Source of the DNA: Leptobrachium leishanense
Lineage: Eukaryota > Chordata > Amphibia > Anura > Megophryidae
Length of the DNA: 64,000 nt
Reading direction: 5' to 3'
NCBI GenBank assembly: GCA_009667805.1
Contig: CM019064.1
Location: 386,384,049 to 386,448,048, forward strand
The notes under the pieces are model-generated. The model was not told the DNA's origin and ran no database searches. It saw only the letters and a list, made by a program, of their open reading frames with translations. The position numbers were made by a program, and so were the translations under genes. Shown here piece by piece: positions 46,401 through 56,662 of the stretch (the first letter of the stretch is position 1; the number at the start of each line of letters is the position of its first letter).

Positions 46401-49400
46401 TGAGTGATTTTGCAAATGTAAATTCGCTTAAGCTGTATAAAAAGAATGTAAAGAGCAAGGCATGATCTACTGCCTCCTCTAAGACAAATAAAAGGAAACA
46501 TAGAACAAACAGATCTCCAGTGTTCTACACAACTCTACATCAAGATCCATTGTCACGGTGGTACCAGGCTTGAGCCATGGTGGGGCCCTGTTCAGAAAGA
46601 AAGCCCAAAGTGCAGGAAGTACTACTGCACAAAGCAACAGGTGGTATGAACAACACAAAATTAGACAGAGACTCCTGCACGGTAATACCAAAAAAAAACT
46701 AAAACTGATAGGCCGGTCTTTAGGGTAGCCGTATCTAAGCTAAATAGAAAATACCACAGAGCCGTGCAGTGTCTCAGAATATACACAGATACCAGGAACC
46801 AAGGAATCAGTACAGTCTGGGAAAATACATAATCATAGTCATGAGGAAAGCCAGGAGTCAGAAAGCCTGAGAGAGTACATAAATCAGACGCCAAGGTTCT
46901 AGAGCCGGGAGGGTAACCAAACAGAAGCCAGATCACTACACAGGATTTCAGCATGGATTAATAAACAGTAAACAAAAGCACAGGAAGGAAAAAACCACGA
47001 ACTGAATCACAAGAGACAGGATGAGAAATAATGCAAAGGAATATCCAGAAATATACAAGGAATACGGTGATGGGAGAAACAGACAGGCAGACAGACAGAC
47101 AGGGAAACAGAACTAATAATATATTACAACAAAATATACAAACAGAACAGGAACTAGAAGCAGGAAGCACTATGAAGGCAAAACTCTAAAAGACTCAGGA
47201 AGAATGAAAATCAAGGAGCAATGCACTATGGGAGCAATGCTCTTAAATAGGGAGAGGAACAGGACATGGCGGACAAGTGAGCTGAGAGCAAAACAATTAA
47301 CCCCTGGGCTGAAACCCAGGAAAGGCAACATAAATCAAGACCTAAACTGGAGATCACATATACAGGGGACAGGGCTGGAAACTTGGAACCCATGACACCC
47401 ATGGACTCTAGGAGAGAATTACTTGGCTGTGCACAGTATCATTTCAGGTGTTCCTTTTCCAGTAGGCGCAGGCTCCAGTCTGATCTCTATAAAAGTGGCC
47501 AGCATGTAATACGGCCAGCAATTGCCTTAAACTGGAAGTAATAGAGTAGGATATTTTGCAAATCTTTCTGTATTTCTATTATAAGTTTCCACCATGGGCA
47601 GATTTTATGTACATTCAGGTTGTCTCTTGAATTAAAGTTATTCACCACTTCTGCCTTTTTCTTTTACACAGAATATCTGGAGAGATCACCAGCACAGTGA
47701 ATGTCTGTAAGTATCATGTTAATTAACCATTTTTACGTATTCATACGAACACTTTGTCTATCCCATCAGCTAGAGCATTGATTGTCAACCCATTTCATAT
47801 TGAGGTACACTAACGAGTTTCTAAAATTGTTAAGGTTTGTCAGTTAAAAACTTAGTATATTGTGCTTGAGGTTCTTTTCAATATTACATCTTTCCAAATT
47901 TTCCATTACACCCGCCCCATTTTGTCAATGCTCTATTATTCACAAATCCCAATGTGCAACTAAACCGCAAACCACTACTTTACCCCTGAGAAAACAGGCC
48001 ACGGCCAAGTGGTTGAAAAATAAATAAATAAAGACAGAGTCAGATGACTTTTGGCAAATGAAGGGCTCGATTTAATTCTATTGGCCGCAAGCAGATTATT
48101 TTTTGTTTTAAATATCGGCTGATTAACTTGAAAAAATTTGTCGGGAGCGATATTCAAAAAATGCCGCTGGTCTGAAAAAAAGCAGAGTGGTAAAAAGGCT
48201 AAAAAAGCTTATTTTCAGCTAGAATCATACCGATTTGTGCCTGAAATAATTATTAGAAATATCCAATGTCTAAAAAAAGATTTCATTCTAAAATCATCCA
48301 TGGTGGGATTCAGCAGTGAGCCTGATGGATGTTCTACAATTATATTAAACAATGGTGTGCGCAGCCCATTTCATTAGGGTGTGCACCCATGGAACACTTA
48401 TTAATTACATATCTATGCTTGGATAATTTTGTACACAACAGTTACTTTTAGTTAGGAATAACCAATGTTTATGCAGTGATACAGTCAATATTTATTCTAT
48501 TTATCTTAAATCTCATAAGAACCATCCAAAATATTAATGTAGGGGGTCAAAAATTTACATTTTACCCAACATTAGGGTGTGCCTGGTGTGCGCACACCAA
48601 TGATATTAAACCATTTCAAACATTAAAATGCAATCTTTCAATGGCCCCATTTCTTCTTAATGACTTAAGCCATATTGGTCAACTCAATGGAAATGAATAT
48701 TGATAAATAGGTAATTGATATTGTGGTGTGGGGAGAAGATAGGGTCAAGTGAAGGGTGGGCCCGAATGAAAGTTGCTGGGACAGTTTTTTATTGAATTGG
48801 GCGTCCCTATGCAAGTCAATATAAGAGATCTGGGAATCAATTCTTTTGGAGCGTGGAATTCTTGGAATATAATATCTGTAGAACAGCTAAACACGCTCCT
48901 ATATTATCAGAAATTATGGGGGTTATTCAGAGAGATCCGAAATGTGGCCGAAATGTAACCGGACACTGAATTTCAGCAAACGGGGACTTTTCGGGGCCAT
49001 TCGGCTATACAGAGAGCCTGCACGTACGGTGCATGTTCGAAGGCAGTAAAATCCCCCATAGAGAAACAATGGTTAATCTATTCAGAGAACACCGAACAGC
49101 TGAGGAATGTCAGTGAAGTGCCCTGCCGTTCTATGATTTCATTCGTCAGGTTTATTCAGGCGATTCCCATAGGCTTCAAAGTTAAAAATATTCCAGTTTT
49201 AATTCAATATCTAATAAACCGTTTATCATTTTATTCGGCAGTAAAAATTGTCTATATTTTTAGATTTCGTAGGATCTTTTAGGCATTTTTTAGGATTTGT
49301 TTGTCAAAATAATTTTTCCGGGTTTTTTTTTTAAAACTTTTTTTCATTTTTCTGTAACAGACATGTTTATTATCATTCATTGAATCTTATATGTAAATTC

Positions 49401-50283
49401 CAGGCATTTTTGTTCAGTAATGTTTTTTCAAACAGCGTTTCATATTTCAAACTTTCAAGCGTTTTTGTTTTTTTTCACCCCGTTTGTCACCGTGTCGGCT
49501 TTTTCCAGCGGCTGCTCTGCGCTGTGATTATTATTATTATTATTAATCTTTATTTATAAAGCACCAGCATATTCCGCAGCATGGTACAATGGGCACAGTA
49601 TAGAAAGGGTTAAAATGCATTGAACAACATTTGACAGACCGTTACAGGAGGAGACGAGGGCCCTATTCCCGTGGTAACTCACAATCTAGAAGGGTTGGGG
49701 TTGGAAACAGGAGGGGAGGACTGCTAGATGAGAGTGATGGACTGATCAGCGGCTGCTCGGATTTTTCCGTCGTGTTCGGCTTGGTTTTTGCGGCAGTTCC
49801 TGCGGGTTTTCCGTGAGTGTTCGGGGAGTGTTTGGTGAGTGTTTGGAGAGTGTTCTGAGGGTTTATGGTTGCTTTTCCCTGCACTACGGGGGGCCCTGCA
49901 GTGCTTGCTGAATACACCACAGGGTCGTCGAACTAGAATCGCTGATTCGCCCCGAAGTGCAGGAAACGAAAGGTCGCCGAACGTGCGGTGACTTTTCGAA
50001 TCTCTCTGAATAACCCTGTATATCTTATTTTGGCATTTGCTGTGTGTAAACCAAAGTCTTTCTTATTAACTGATATACCAATGCTGTATTTTATCTACTC
50101 ACAGCTGTAAGCAGCGGAAACTCCGGATCTTCTTCATATGGCGGTGGAGGATATGGTGGAGGATATGGTGGAGGATATGGTGGAGGATATGGTGGAGGCA
50201 GCGTCTCAGGCTCGTCTTCCAGTTCAAAACGTCCCGTGAAAATTATTTCTACAACTGAAAGCCTAAAATCCTACCATGGTTAA
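36942..50283 (+). CDS. Type II keratin gene 3, complete (9 exons, 513 aa)
   Basis: Exons are 36942-37379, 37794-38014, 40863-40923, 41201-41296, 43914-44078, 44512-44637, 45252-45472, 47672-47706 and 50105-50283, totalling 1542 nt with all introns GT-AG. Residues 1 to about 127 form a short Ser/Gly head containing [16 protein letters not shown] and a divergent H1 ([20 protein letters not shown]). The rod runs from about 128 to 442 ([20 protein letters not shown] to [18 protein letters not shown]). The tail (443-513) has four GGGY-type repeats and ends SLKSYHG. The start was chosen by matching gene 2 (gccaaaATGa; MSRSQS against MRRSQQ). From family knowledge it is an epithelial filament protein that dimerises with a type I keratin. 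The low Gly content suggests a different epithelial niche from gene 2; this is inference. Confidence 0.96.
37399..37440. repeat. (CTAT)n microsatellite in gene 3 intron 1
   Basis: About ten uninterrupted CTAT units. Confidence 0.95.
37794..38014 (+). CDS. Keratin gene 3 exon 2 (221 nt)
   Basis: It encodes [20 protein letters not shown], a [10 protein letters not shown] linker, and [14 protein letters not shown]. The acceptor is tcatttag and the donor gtatgt. Same length and phase as gene 2. Confidence 0.96.
38015..40862. other. Keratin gene 3 intron 2
   Basis: About 2.8 kb, AT-rich. It contains a MITE at 39236-39365 (ggtgctcaaccatgaccctc...gaagggccattattggaaaa) related to the CAGGG-type MITEs at 41845, 54690 and 57684. 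An inverted repeat lies at 40587-40735 (aggatggaccatgaag / cttcatggtccat). No hidden exon was found. Confidence 0.6.
40863..40923 (+). CDS. Keratin gene 3 exon 3 (61 nt)
   Basis: It encodes (K)[20 protein letters not shown]. The acceptor is tttctatag and the donor gtaaaa. Confidence 0.96.
40994..41066. repeat. LINE/SINE 3' tail fragment in gene 3 intron 3
   Basis: It contains caggacatacttgaaaacga, gtatccttcctggtaaaat and ataaataaataaag. The reverse complement of the same block lies at about 53238-53292. It looks like a truncated retroposon tail. Confidence 0.5.
41201..41296 (+). CDS. Keratin gene 3 exon 4 (96 nt)
   Basis: It encodes [20 protein letters not shown] through [11 protein letters not shown]. 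The acceptor is gacccatag and the donor gtactt. Confidence 0.96.
41845..41980. repeat. CAGGG-type MITE in gene 3 intron 4
   Basis: It begins CAGGGCTCTCAAACTCCAGC and ends ctggggggccatttgacaaacctg. It is related to the intact 135-bp copy at 54690-54824 and is probably hAT-derived. Confidence 0.6.
42814..42933. repeat. Spacerless 120-bp palindrome in gene 3 intron 4
   Basis: The two 60-bp arms meet at TTTTAAAA (42870-42877). From tagaatagtt at the left to aactattcta at the right, the arms match with a single mismatch (gttAggatcc against ggatccCaac). No spacer. Confidence 0.92.
43041..43811 (-). mobile_element. LTR-like unit TGTCA...TGACA (771 bp)
   Basis: It starts TGTCATGTGC and ends GCCATGACA. 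The flanks gtgtg and ttgtg match 4/5. A TTTATT near 43092 is the reverse of a polyadenylation signal, suggesting minus orientation. It contains about 3.5 copies of a roughly 33-bp tandem repeat (ggcaacagaggctggtgac, 43330-43450). By analogy with 5163-5928 it is a solo LTR. Confidence 0.6.
43914..44078 (+). CDS. Keratin gene 3 exon 5 (165 nt)
   Basis: It encodes [20 protein letters not shown] and [20 protein letters not shown]. The acceptor is gtatttgtag and the donor gtaagt. Confidence 0.96.
44512..44637 (+). CDS. Keratin gene 3 exon 6 (126 nt)
   Basis: It encodes [20 protein letters not shown] through [13 protein letters not shown]. The acceptor is tcattacag and the donor gtacag. Confidence 0.96.
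44638..45251. other. Keratin gene 3 intron 6
   Basis: 614 bp, AT-rich; no repeat or exon recognised. Confidence 0.6.
45252..45472 (+). CDS. Keratin gene 3 exon 7 (221 nt)
   Basis: It encodes [20 protein letters not shown] through [18 protein letters not shown]. The acceptor is tatttttcag and the donor gtgagt. Confidence 0.96.
45962..46365. mobile_element. TA-flanked MITE (pogo/Tc1-mariner type), copy 2
   Basis: The left end is TAGGTTGAACATCC and the right end gaagcccaacCTA, each flanked by TA (45960-45961 and 46366-46367). It is a diverged relative of 8329-8763 and lies in gene 3 intron 7. Confidence 0.7.
46551..47397 (-). mobile_element. LTR-like unit TGTCA...TGACA (847 bp)
   Basis: It starts TGTCACGGTGG and ends CCCATGACA. 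The flanks tccat and cccat match 4/5. A ttaataaacag near 46957 and the overall composition fit minus orientation. No internal protein domain, so it is probably a solo LTR. Confidence 0.6.
47672..47706 (+). CDS. Keratin gene 3 exon 8 (35 nt)
   Basis: It encodes (R)[11 protein letters not shown](S). The acceptor is ttttacacag and the donor gtaagt. Confidence 0.96.
48917..50018. mobile_element. TA-flanked element in gene 3 intron 8 (about 1.1 kb)
   Basis: The left end is GGGGGTTATTCAGAGAGATC, the right end gaatctctctgaataaccctg, with TA on both sides. It contains a nested L2 3' fragment (49527-49740). The right arm carries cgaacgtgcggtgacttttcg, shared with 17305-17457. It is non-coding. Confidence 0.7.
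49527..49740 (-). mobile_element. L2-type LINE 3' fragment
   Basis: (ATT)n, then ataaagcaccagcatattcc, gacgagggccctattcccgt and aactcacaatctagaagggt, matching 10706-10930. It is inserted into the element 48917-50018. Confidence 0.8.
50105..50283 (+). CDS. Keratin gene 3 exon 9 (tail, stop TAA)
   Basis: The acceptor tactcacag precedes CTGTAAGC. It encodes [13 protein letters not shown], a run of GGGY repeats made of near-identical 15-bp units, then [22 protein letters not shown] and TAA. Confidence 0.96.
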
Positions 50284-50635
50284 AAAAATGCACAAAAGTC
50301 CCACTTCACCCAATCAGTTACAGTTCCATATCCAAATTATTTCAGTAAATGTATATATAGTAAGAATAATCCATGAATGATCGTTATGAAGAATTCTTTT
50401 TTTAAGTGAAGACCAACATCATGCATTTTTACATCTTTACTGCAAAATTATGTAGGGGAGGTTATGGGTTCACAAAATTTTACGATGTGAGGGTCGAGTA
50501 TTTCCCTCATAAATATAATATGAAACTGTACTGATTGAGAAGTGATTTTGGACCAAACGACAGTGTGCAAGACCAGCCATGATTAATACAGAATGCATTA
50601 TGATGAAGGAAAACCTCACTTTGTAAAATGTGATG

Positions 50636-50641
50636 AATAAA
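50636..50641 (+). terminator. Polyadenylation signal for keratin gene 3
   Basis: AATAAA lies 353 nt after the stop and is followed by a T/G-rich stretch (tgtattgcctgtgtaagtg). The implied 3' UTR of about 0.37 kb is normal for a keratin. Confidence 0.7.
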
Positions 50642-50664
50642 CATGGGACATGTATTGCCTGTGT

Positions 50665-51997
50665 AAGTGATTCTTTTTGATCTTGTATGATGATAATTAG
50701 TTTGGGCCATTTTAAATGGTATCTAGGTAAATTAGAACACAGGCCAATGATAACGATGAGCAATTCCCTACACAATATCAAGGATTAAAGTACATATATA
50801 GCAAAGTTCCTTTTATATCAAATGCAAATAGTTGCAGAGAATGGTCAACATTTAAATCAAGTTGTGAATAAGTAAATATTTACACATTGTGGCAAATAAT
50901 GCAGACTCTATTGACACTACAGACAGCAAGGGGACTAGAACGCATCTAAAAGAGCATAATGTATTAAATGACAACCTGGAATAATGACTGAAGGATCTAA
51001 AAACGATGACAGGGAATGGTTTATAAACCTATAAGCAAAATCGTATTGGTTGGAACCCCGGAAATAAGGCAGAGCTAGCCTCAGAATAAGGCACAATAGC
51101 ATCAAAATATGTGAAGAGGGAAATTACACATGGCCTATGCCATGTTAGTAAAATGTAGCTCAGTATGGGCAGCATCTTTAAAATGACACATGGGCTGGGC
51201 AGCTTTTCCAGAGTAATAGTCCAGGCTGTCCAGGCTACACCTGAAAAACCCAAAGAGTTGTCACTCTCAATAGAATAATACAATGTGTTGGCTGGGTCAG
51301 CAGAGTGATGCCTAATGACAATTTTGGACAATATGACCTGAGAGTCCTGGGTATAGATTGTTCAACATGTAGCCCATCTACCAGACGTTGTGACCAATGA
51401 CCACGAATATGAATGCCCACACCCACTAGTTGGGCTGACCTGGCATAGTAGGGTGTCGGCCATGAAAATGCACATTGTAATGAAGGCCCATTACCCAAGA
51501 ACCACTTCTTGAGTCCATAGCCTTTCCAGGGGATCAAATACTGAAAAAAACCTGTGGAGATACAAGACCTAACAAAAGATCACATCTTGTATTTGTACTT
51601 GCCATTAACTGAAACAGTACACATTATGGAAGTTGGTGTGGTGAAACAATTACATAAAACTTGCTAAGAGGCAGGTGTGACTAGCATTAGGAATATTTAG
51701 AGTGTGAGTGAGATCAAGGGTATAAGTGACTTCACTAATGCAAATTATGACTCTGTAGGGACAAATATACTTTCTGGGCCAACATAACTGGTACCCTAAG
51801 TCATATTTTGAGGACAACTACATCCTTTGCCTAGAGACATACGTATATTATACCCAATTATACCCAATGCAACAGTAACGTTAATTGAACTGATCCTGAA
51901 TAGAAACAGCCTTTCAGAGATTTTCTTGGACACACTCTCAGATGGTAGGTAAATTGACAACATGTGGTCAAGGGCTCACACTAGCTAGCTCACCAGG
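50665..51997. other. Intergenic, downstream of keratin gene 3
   Basis: No credible gene or identified repeat. Short minus frames here lack any recognised motif. Confidence 0.5.
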
Positions 51998-52859
51998 TGT
52001 CATGTCCCACGCTGGCAGCAGCGCAAGAAGAGTAGAACTGGTGCTGCTTCAAATCCATAATCTTCCTGGCTGCACTAGTCATGCCTCGCCATGCTCAGTC
52101 CTGGATTCCTTTTAGTCTTGCTGGCACCACAGGTGCATCACTTAAGACTTTCCATTTAAGCCAGACACTCCCATAGCCCACTGCTTGTGCATTGAGGTTT
52201 GTTCAGTGTTTCCTGCAACCTGGCTTGCAATAGCTCTCCTGTCCTTTTTGGGAACTGACTCCTACCGTGACCTCAGACCTCCAGGCCTCTGCAGCACCTC
52301 CAGACTTCTGCGGCACCTCCAAAGACCCTCCACGCTTCCAAAGACCCTCTGTGCCTCCAAAGACCCTCCATGCCTCCAAAGACCTCCAAAGGACCCAAGT
52401 GCCCTGTGTCTCTACATCTCCTGTCACCCCTCTTCATATTCCACCTGTGATCAGTAAGTGTTATTGTGTCTTTCAGTATTCTGTCTCCTGATTTCTGTTT
52501 ATAGTTAGCCCTCTTCCTGTCCCATTCTCCTTGTCTTTATTTTTGGTGTTAATGGTGGTAAATCTTTTGTCCAGTCCAGTTCCTGTCCTGTCCATCTATC
52601 TGTTTCTCAGCCCCTTGTCCTGTCCTGTCTGCTTCATGTGCTTTGACCTGGTATTGTGGATATCCGATCAGTCCCATTCTAGTCTCTCCCAGCAGCCTGT
52701 TATACTTTATTCATTGTCCCCTTTGGTTTATCCCTGTTATTGTTGTGCCCTCTTCAAATAAACCTTTTGTTGCTTATCACTTCTGAAAATCCACCTCCCT
52801 CCTCTTTTATCACTGCATACTGGGCTTGAACTGACCACCCCGTACACTGAATCCTGACA
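51998..52859 (+). mobile_element. LTR-like unit TGTCA...TGACA (862 bp)
   Basis: It starts TGTCATGTCCC and ends ATCCTGACA. The flanks ccagg and ccatg match 4/5. AATAAA at 52757-52762 about 100 bp before the end is placed as in an LTR R region, so + orientation. It contains a C-rich tandem stretch (ctccaaagaccctc, 52310-52400). Confidence 0.6.
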
Positions 52860-53870
52860 CCATGCAAAACATCGAATTAATTCACAATATAGGGCAATAT
52901 ATCCTAATAAACACTAAAGCATTTGATTAAGTAAGCATTGTCGCTAGGATAACTGACTTTAACAGATGCCCCCTATATTTCCTTCCTGACTCTAAACCCA
53001 TAAGAAATTACTTAGTGTATGATTTTTTGCGCTTGCTTACGCGGGCTTACTGTACTTTGTGCATCCTATACTTAACATGGGGACAGCTATTATTAATTAG
53101 CATTAAATAAATAAGGTATTACAAAGCTGTGGCGTCGCTAGGGGGGTGCGGGGGGTGCGGCCCGCACCAGGTGACACCACCCCCTAGGGTGACACCCTAA
53201 AAAAAAATATATATATATTTTTTTTTTTTACACAAAAATATTTTACCAGGAAGGATACATTGATAATTCTCTCATTTTCAAGTATGTCCTGGGCAGGCAA
53301 GGCCTAGGCTGGCACTTTCCAGGGGGTGGCAAAAAAACACCACAAAAAGGGACATTCACAGAGCACCGAAATGACGCAGACATTTCAGTGTTCTGCTGTT
53401 TCCCGCACTTTGGGGAATCAAATTTCCCCAGTGAATTCACCACAGGGTCCCTGAAGTGCAGGGAATCAGCCACTGAATGCTGCTGCAAACCTGTCGCCTG
53501 CTGTTTTAAAAAGAACTACTGAATGAAAATATCTGGAATTAACAGGAAAAACTTTAAAAATTTGAATATCATGCAAAAGTTCATTTATTTCAGTAATGCA
53601 ACTTAAAAGGTAAAACGAATATATGTGGTAGACTCATTACATGCAAAGCAAGATAGTTCAAGCCGTGATTTGTCATAATTATGATGATTATGGTTTACAG
53701 CTCATGAAAACCCCAAATCCACAATCTTAGAAAATTAGAATATTGTGAAAAGGTGCAATATTCTAGGCTCAAAGTGTCCCACTCTAATCAGCTAATTAAG
53801 CCATAACACCTGCAAAGGGTTCCTGAACCTTTAAATGGTCTCTCAGTCTGGTTCAGTAGGAATCACAATC

Positions 53871-55102
53871 ATGGGAAAGACTGCTGACCTGACTGTTGTG
53901 CAGAAAACCATCATTGACCCCCTCCATAAGGAGGGAAAGTCTCAAAAGCTAATTGCAAAAGAAGTTGGATGTTCCCAAAGTGCTGTATCAAAGCACATTA
54001 ATAGAAAGTTATATGGAAGGGAAAAGTGTGGAAGAAAAAGGTGCACAAGCAGCAGGGATGACCGCAGCCTGGAGAGGATTGTCAGGAAAAAGCCATTCAA
54101 AAGTATTGGACTTTCACAAGGAGAGGACTGAGGCTGGAGTCAGTGCATCAAGAGCCACCACACACAGACGGATCCTGGACATGGGCTTCAAATGTCGTAT
54201 TCCTCTTATCAAGCCGCTCCTGAACAACAAAGAACATCAGAAGCGTCTTACCTAGGCTAAGAAAAACACACCTGGTCTGTTGCTCAATGGCTCCAAAGTC
54301 CTCTTTTCTGATGAGTGCAACATTTGCATTTCATTTGGAAACCAAGGAGCCAGAGTATGGAGGAAGAATGGAGAGGCACACACTGCAAGATGCTTGCAGT
54401 CCAGTGAGAAGTTTCCACAGTCTGTGTTGATTTGGGGAGCCATGTCATCTGCTGGTGTTGGTCCACTGTGCTTCATTAAGTCCAGGGTCAACGCAGTCAT
54501 CTACCAGGAGATTTTGGAGCACTTCATGCTTCCTTCCGCAGACCAGCTTTATGGGGATGCTGACTTCATTTTCCAGCAGGACTTGGCACCTGCCCACACT
54601 GCCAAAAGCACCAAAACCTGGTTCAATGACCGTGGGATTACTGTGCTTGATTGGCCAGCAAACTCGCCTGACCTGAACCTGAACCTGAGCAGGGATCTCA
54701 AACTCTGGCCCCAAAGATGTTTATTGCCTACAAATCCCAGAATTCTTTGAATGCAATAAATGGCCAGAGATTAATGGGAGGTGTAGTTCAGAAACATCTG
54801 GGGGGCCAGAGTTTGAGATCCCTGCCATAGAGAATCTATGGAGCATTGCCAAGAGAAAGATGAGAGACATGAGACCTAACAATGCAGAAGAGCTGAATGC
54901 CGCTATTGAAGCATCCTGGTCTTCCATAACACCTCAGCAGTGCCACAGGCTGATAGCTTCCATGCCACATTGCCGCATTGAGGCAGGAATTGCTGCAAAC
55001 CAAGTACGGAGTACATATGCAGCTTATACTTTTCAGAGGTCCCATATTGTTCTATGTACAATCCTTGTTTTATTGATTGCATGTAATATTCTCATTTTCT
55101 GA
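53871..55102 (+). pseudogene. Tc1-like transposase, broken
   Basis: From ATG at 53871 the N-terminus has the paired-like helix-turn-helix (KLIAKEVGCSQSAVSKHINR). A +1 frameshift lies between about 54050 and 54110, and an in-frame TAG lies at 54253-54255. The catalytic region follows with FSDECNICIS, LIWGAMSSAGVGPL, FQQDLAPAHTAKS and NSPDLN, giving the DDE acidic residues. A 135-bp MITE (54690-54824) interrupts the DDE region just before IENLWSIAKRKM. The C-terminal part continues to 55102. Family knowledge: it would cut and paste at TA sites, but this copy cannot be functional. Confidence 0.88.
54690..54824. mobile_element. 135-bp MITE inside the Tc1 transposase
   Basis: The ends are CAGGGATCTCAAACTCTGGC and gccagagtttgagatccctg, perfect inverted repeats extending to about 22 bp. 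It sits inside the conserved NSPDLNP-IENLW region, so it inserted after the transposase gene was in place. A clean 8-bp duplication is not visible. Diverged relatives are at 39236, 41845 and 57684. Confidence 0.85.
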
Positions 55103-55446
55103 GATTGTTGATTTGGGGTTTTCAATTCATGAGCTGTAACCATAATTATCACAATTATGACAAATCACAGCTTGAACTATCTTGCTTTGCATGTAATGAG
55201 TCTCAAATATTACGTTCACCTTTTAAGTTGCATTACTGAAATAAATCGACTTTTGCACCATATTCTAATTTTTCGAGTTTCACCTGTAAGTTCTGATGAA
55301 TGATAATAAAAAGGTCTGTTACATAAAAAAATGAAAAATTGCTATTAGAAAAAAAAATTTTTTTTTTTTTTTTTGAAAAATGCCTAAGAGATACAAAAAA
55401 ATAAAATCAATAAATAAAGATCTTTTACTATTTTACTATGGATTAA

Positions 55447-56662
55447 CCCTTTCGCTGCTGAGGCGTTTCACGCCTCTGTGCTGAGGTCATATTTACCGGT
55501 TTTGCTCATCATGTTTAAATGCGTTTTGAAGGCTTATTTTAGTATATGACCCAGACATATTATATATCGTTCTTTCCGTCAGACTCGGCAGATTCAGAAT
55601 ATGTCATTATTATATGTATACGTCATGACCTGTCTGTATATTATAACAAAAAATGCAATAAAATATGAATTTTCAATAATTTACAACGTGTAAAGTGTAT
55701 TTTTTTCACATTTTAACATGCGAGCAATTGCGGATATATTTTGTATGGGGTGCGCTTGTTAAAAAAATTAGAGATGGGGTCTCGTTACATTTTTTTGGGG
55801 GTAAATTACGCGATTTTTAACAAACGCACCCCATACAAAAATCGTTAGTGCAGCATCATTGTTCACATTATAATTGAAATGGGAACAATATTGCTGCATT
55901 AACAAACAAAAAAAAAAAAAACTTGTTTATTTTTTTTTTATAATTTTTTTTTAAATATATATATATATTTTTTTTTTAAACTTTTTTCACAGTGGTGTTT
56001 AGTATCGTTGGAACGGCCATGCTCTGGCCGATCCAACAGTACCAAACATTAACCCCTAGCTGCCACGGATCGGGAGATAGGGGATTCCAATGAATCCCCT
56101 ATCTCCACCGTTGGTGGCAGCTAGGGGTTAACTCCAGGACTGGCGTCATCGTGCTATGCACGATGACGCCAGTCCTCAGGGGGAGTTCCTGGAGGCTTGG
56201 CCGACATCCAAGATGTCAGCCAGCTCCGGGAAAGGATCACGAACCGGCGCTTTTCAGCGCCGATTCGTGATCCGGCTCCCCAGGGGTTAATGAGAGCCAC
56301 CGTTTGGAAGGGCAGGCTGTGCCCTTCCAAGCAGTGCCTGTCTTAACCCCCTGCTCCCCGGCGATCGGGAGGGAGAGAGGTCCGAAGGCCCTACCCCCCT
56401 CCCTTTCAGGCGCCTCCTCCGCACATGCGGGGGGGGCACCTGAATTAGATGTCATCGCGTCGCCGCGATGACATCTAATGTCCCTGCCGGGCTCCCGAGT
56501 GCTGGGCTGACATCCAAGATGTCAGCCCGCACCGGGGGGGCGCAGGAATCCGCTGGAATCCGGCGGATTGCTGCCTCCTGTGCTCGGACGCGCTGAGCGC
56601 GTCCGTAGCACAGGAGAACCACTTGGCTGGATGCGCTGAGCGTGTCCATAGCAGCCAAGTGG
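55447..56662. mobile_element. TTAA-bounded element (piggyBac-like), 1216 bp
   Basis: It is bounded by TTAA (55443-55446 and 56663-56666). The inner ends are CCCTTTCGCTGC and, reversed, CCACTTGGCTGC. The left half matches the reverse complement of the 34800-35235 repeat. The right half is a series of hairpins (56051-56129, 56132-56174, 56452-56480). No transposase. Confidence 0.55.
56051..56174. repeat. Adjacent hairpins
   Basis: ttaacccctagctgccac (56050-56067) pairs with gtggcagctaggggttaa (56113-56130). aggactggcgtcatcgtg (56135-56152) pairs with cacgatgacgccagtcct (56158-56175). Both are perfect stems. Confidence 0.85.

Larger units (their letters stand above)
53542..55286 (+). mobile_element. 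Tc1-like transposon, inactive
   Basis: The terminal inverted repeats are about 190 bp; both contain ttatttcagtaatgcaactt and tacatgcaaagcaagatagt (right copy reversed). The ends are (A)CAGG and CACCTG with TA at the right (55287-55288); the left flank is slightly altered. It encodes a Tc1-type transposase that is broken in several places. Confidence 0.85.
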
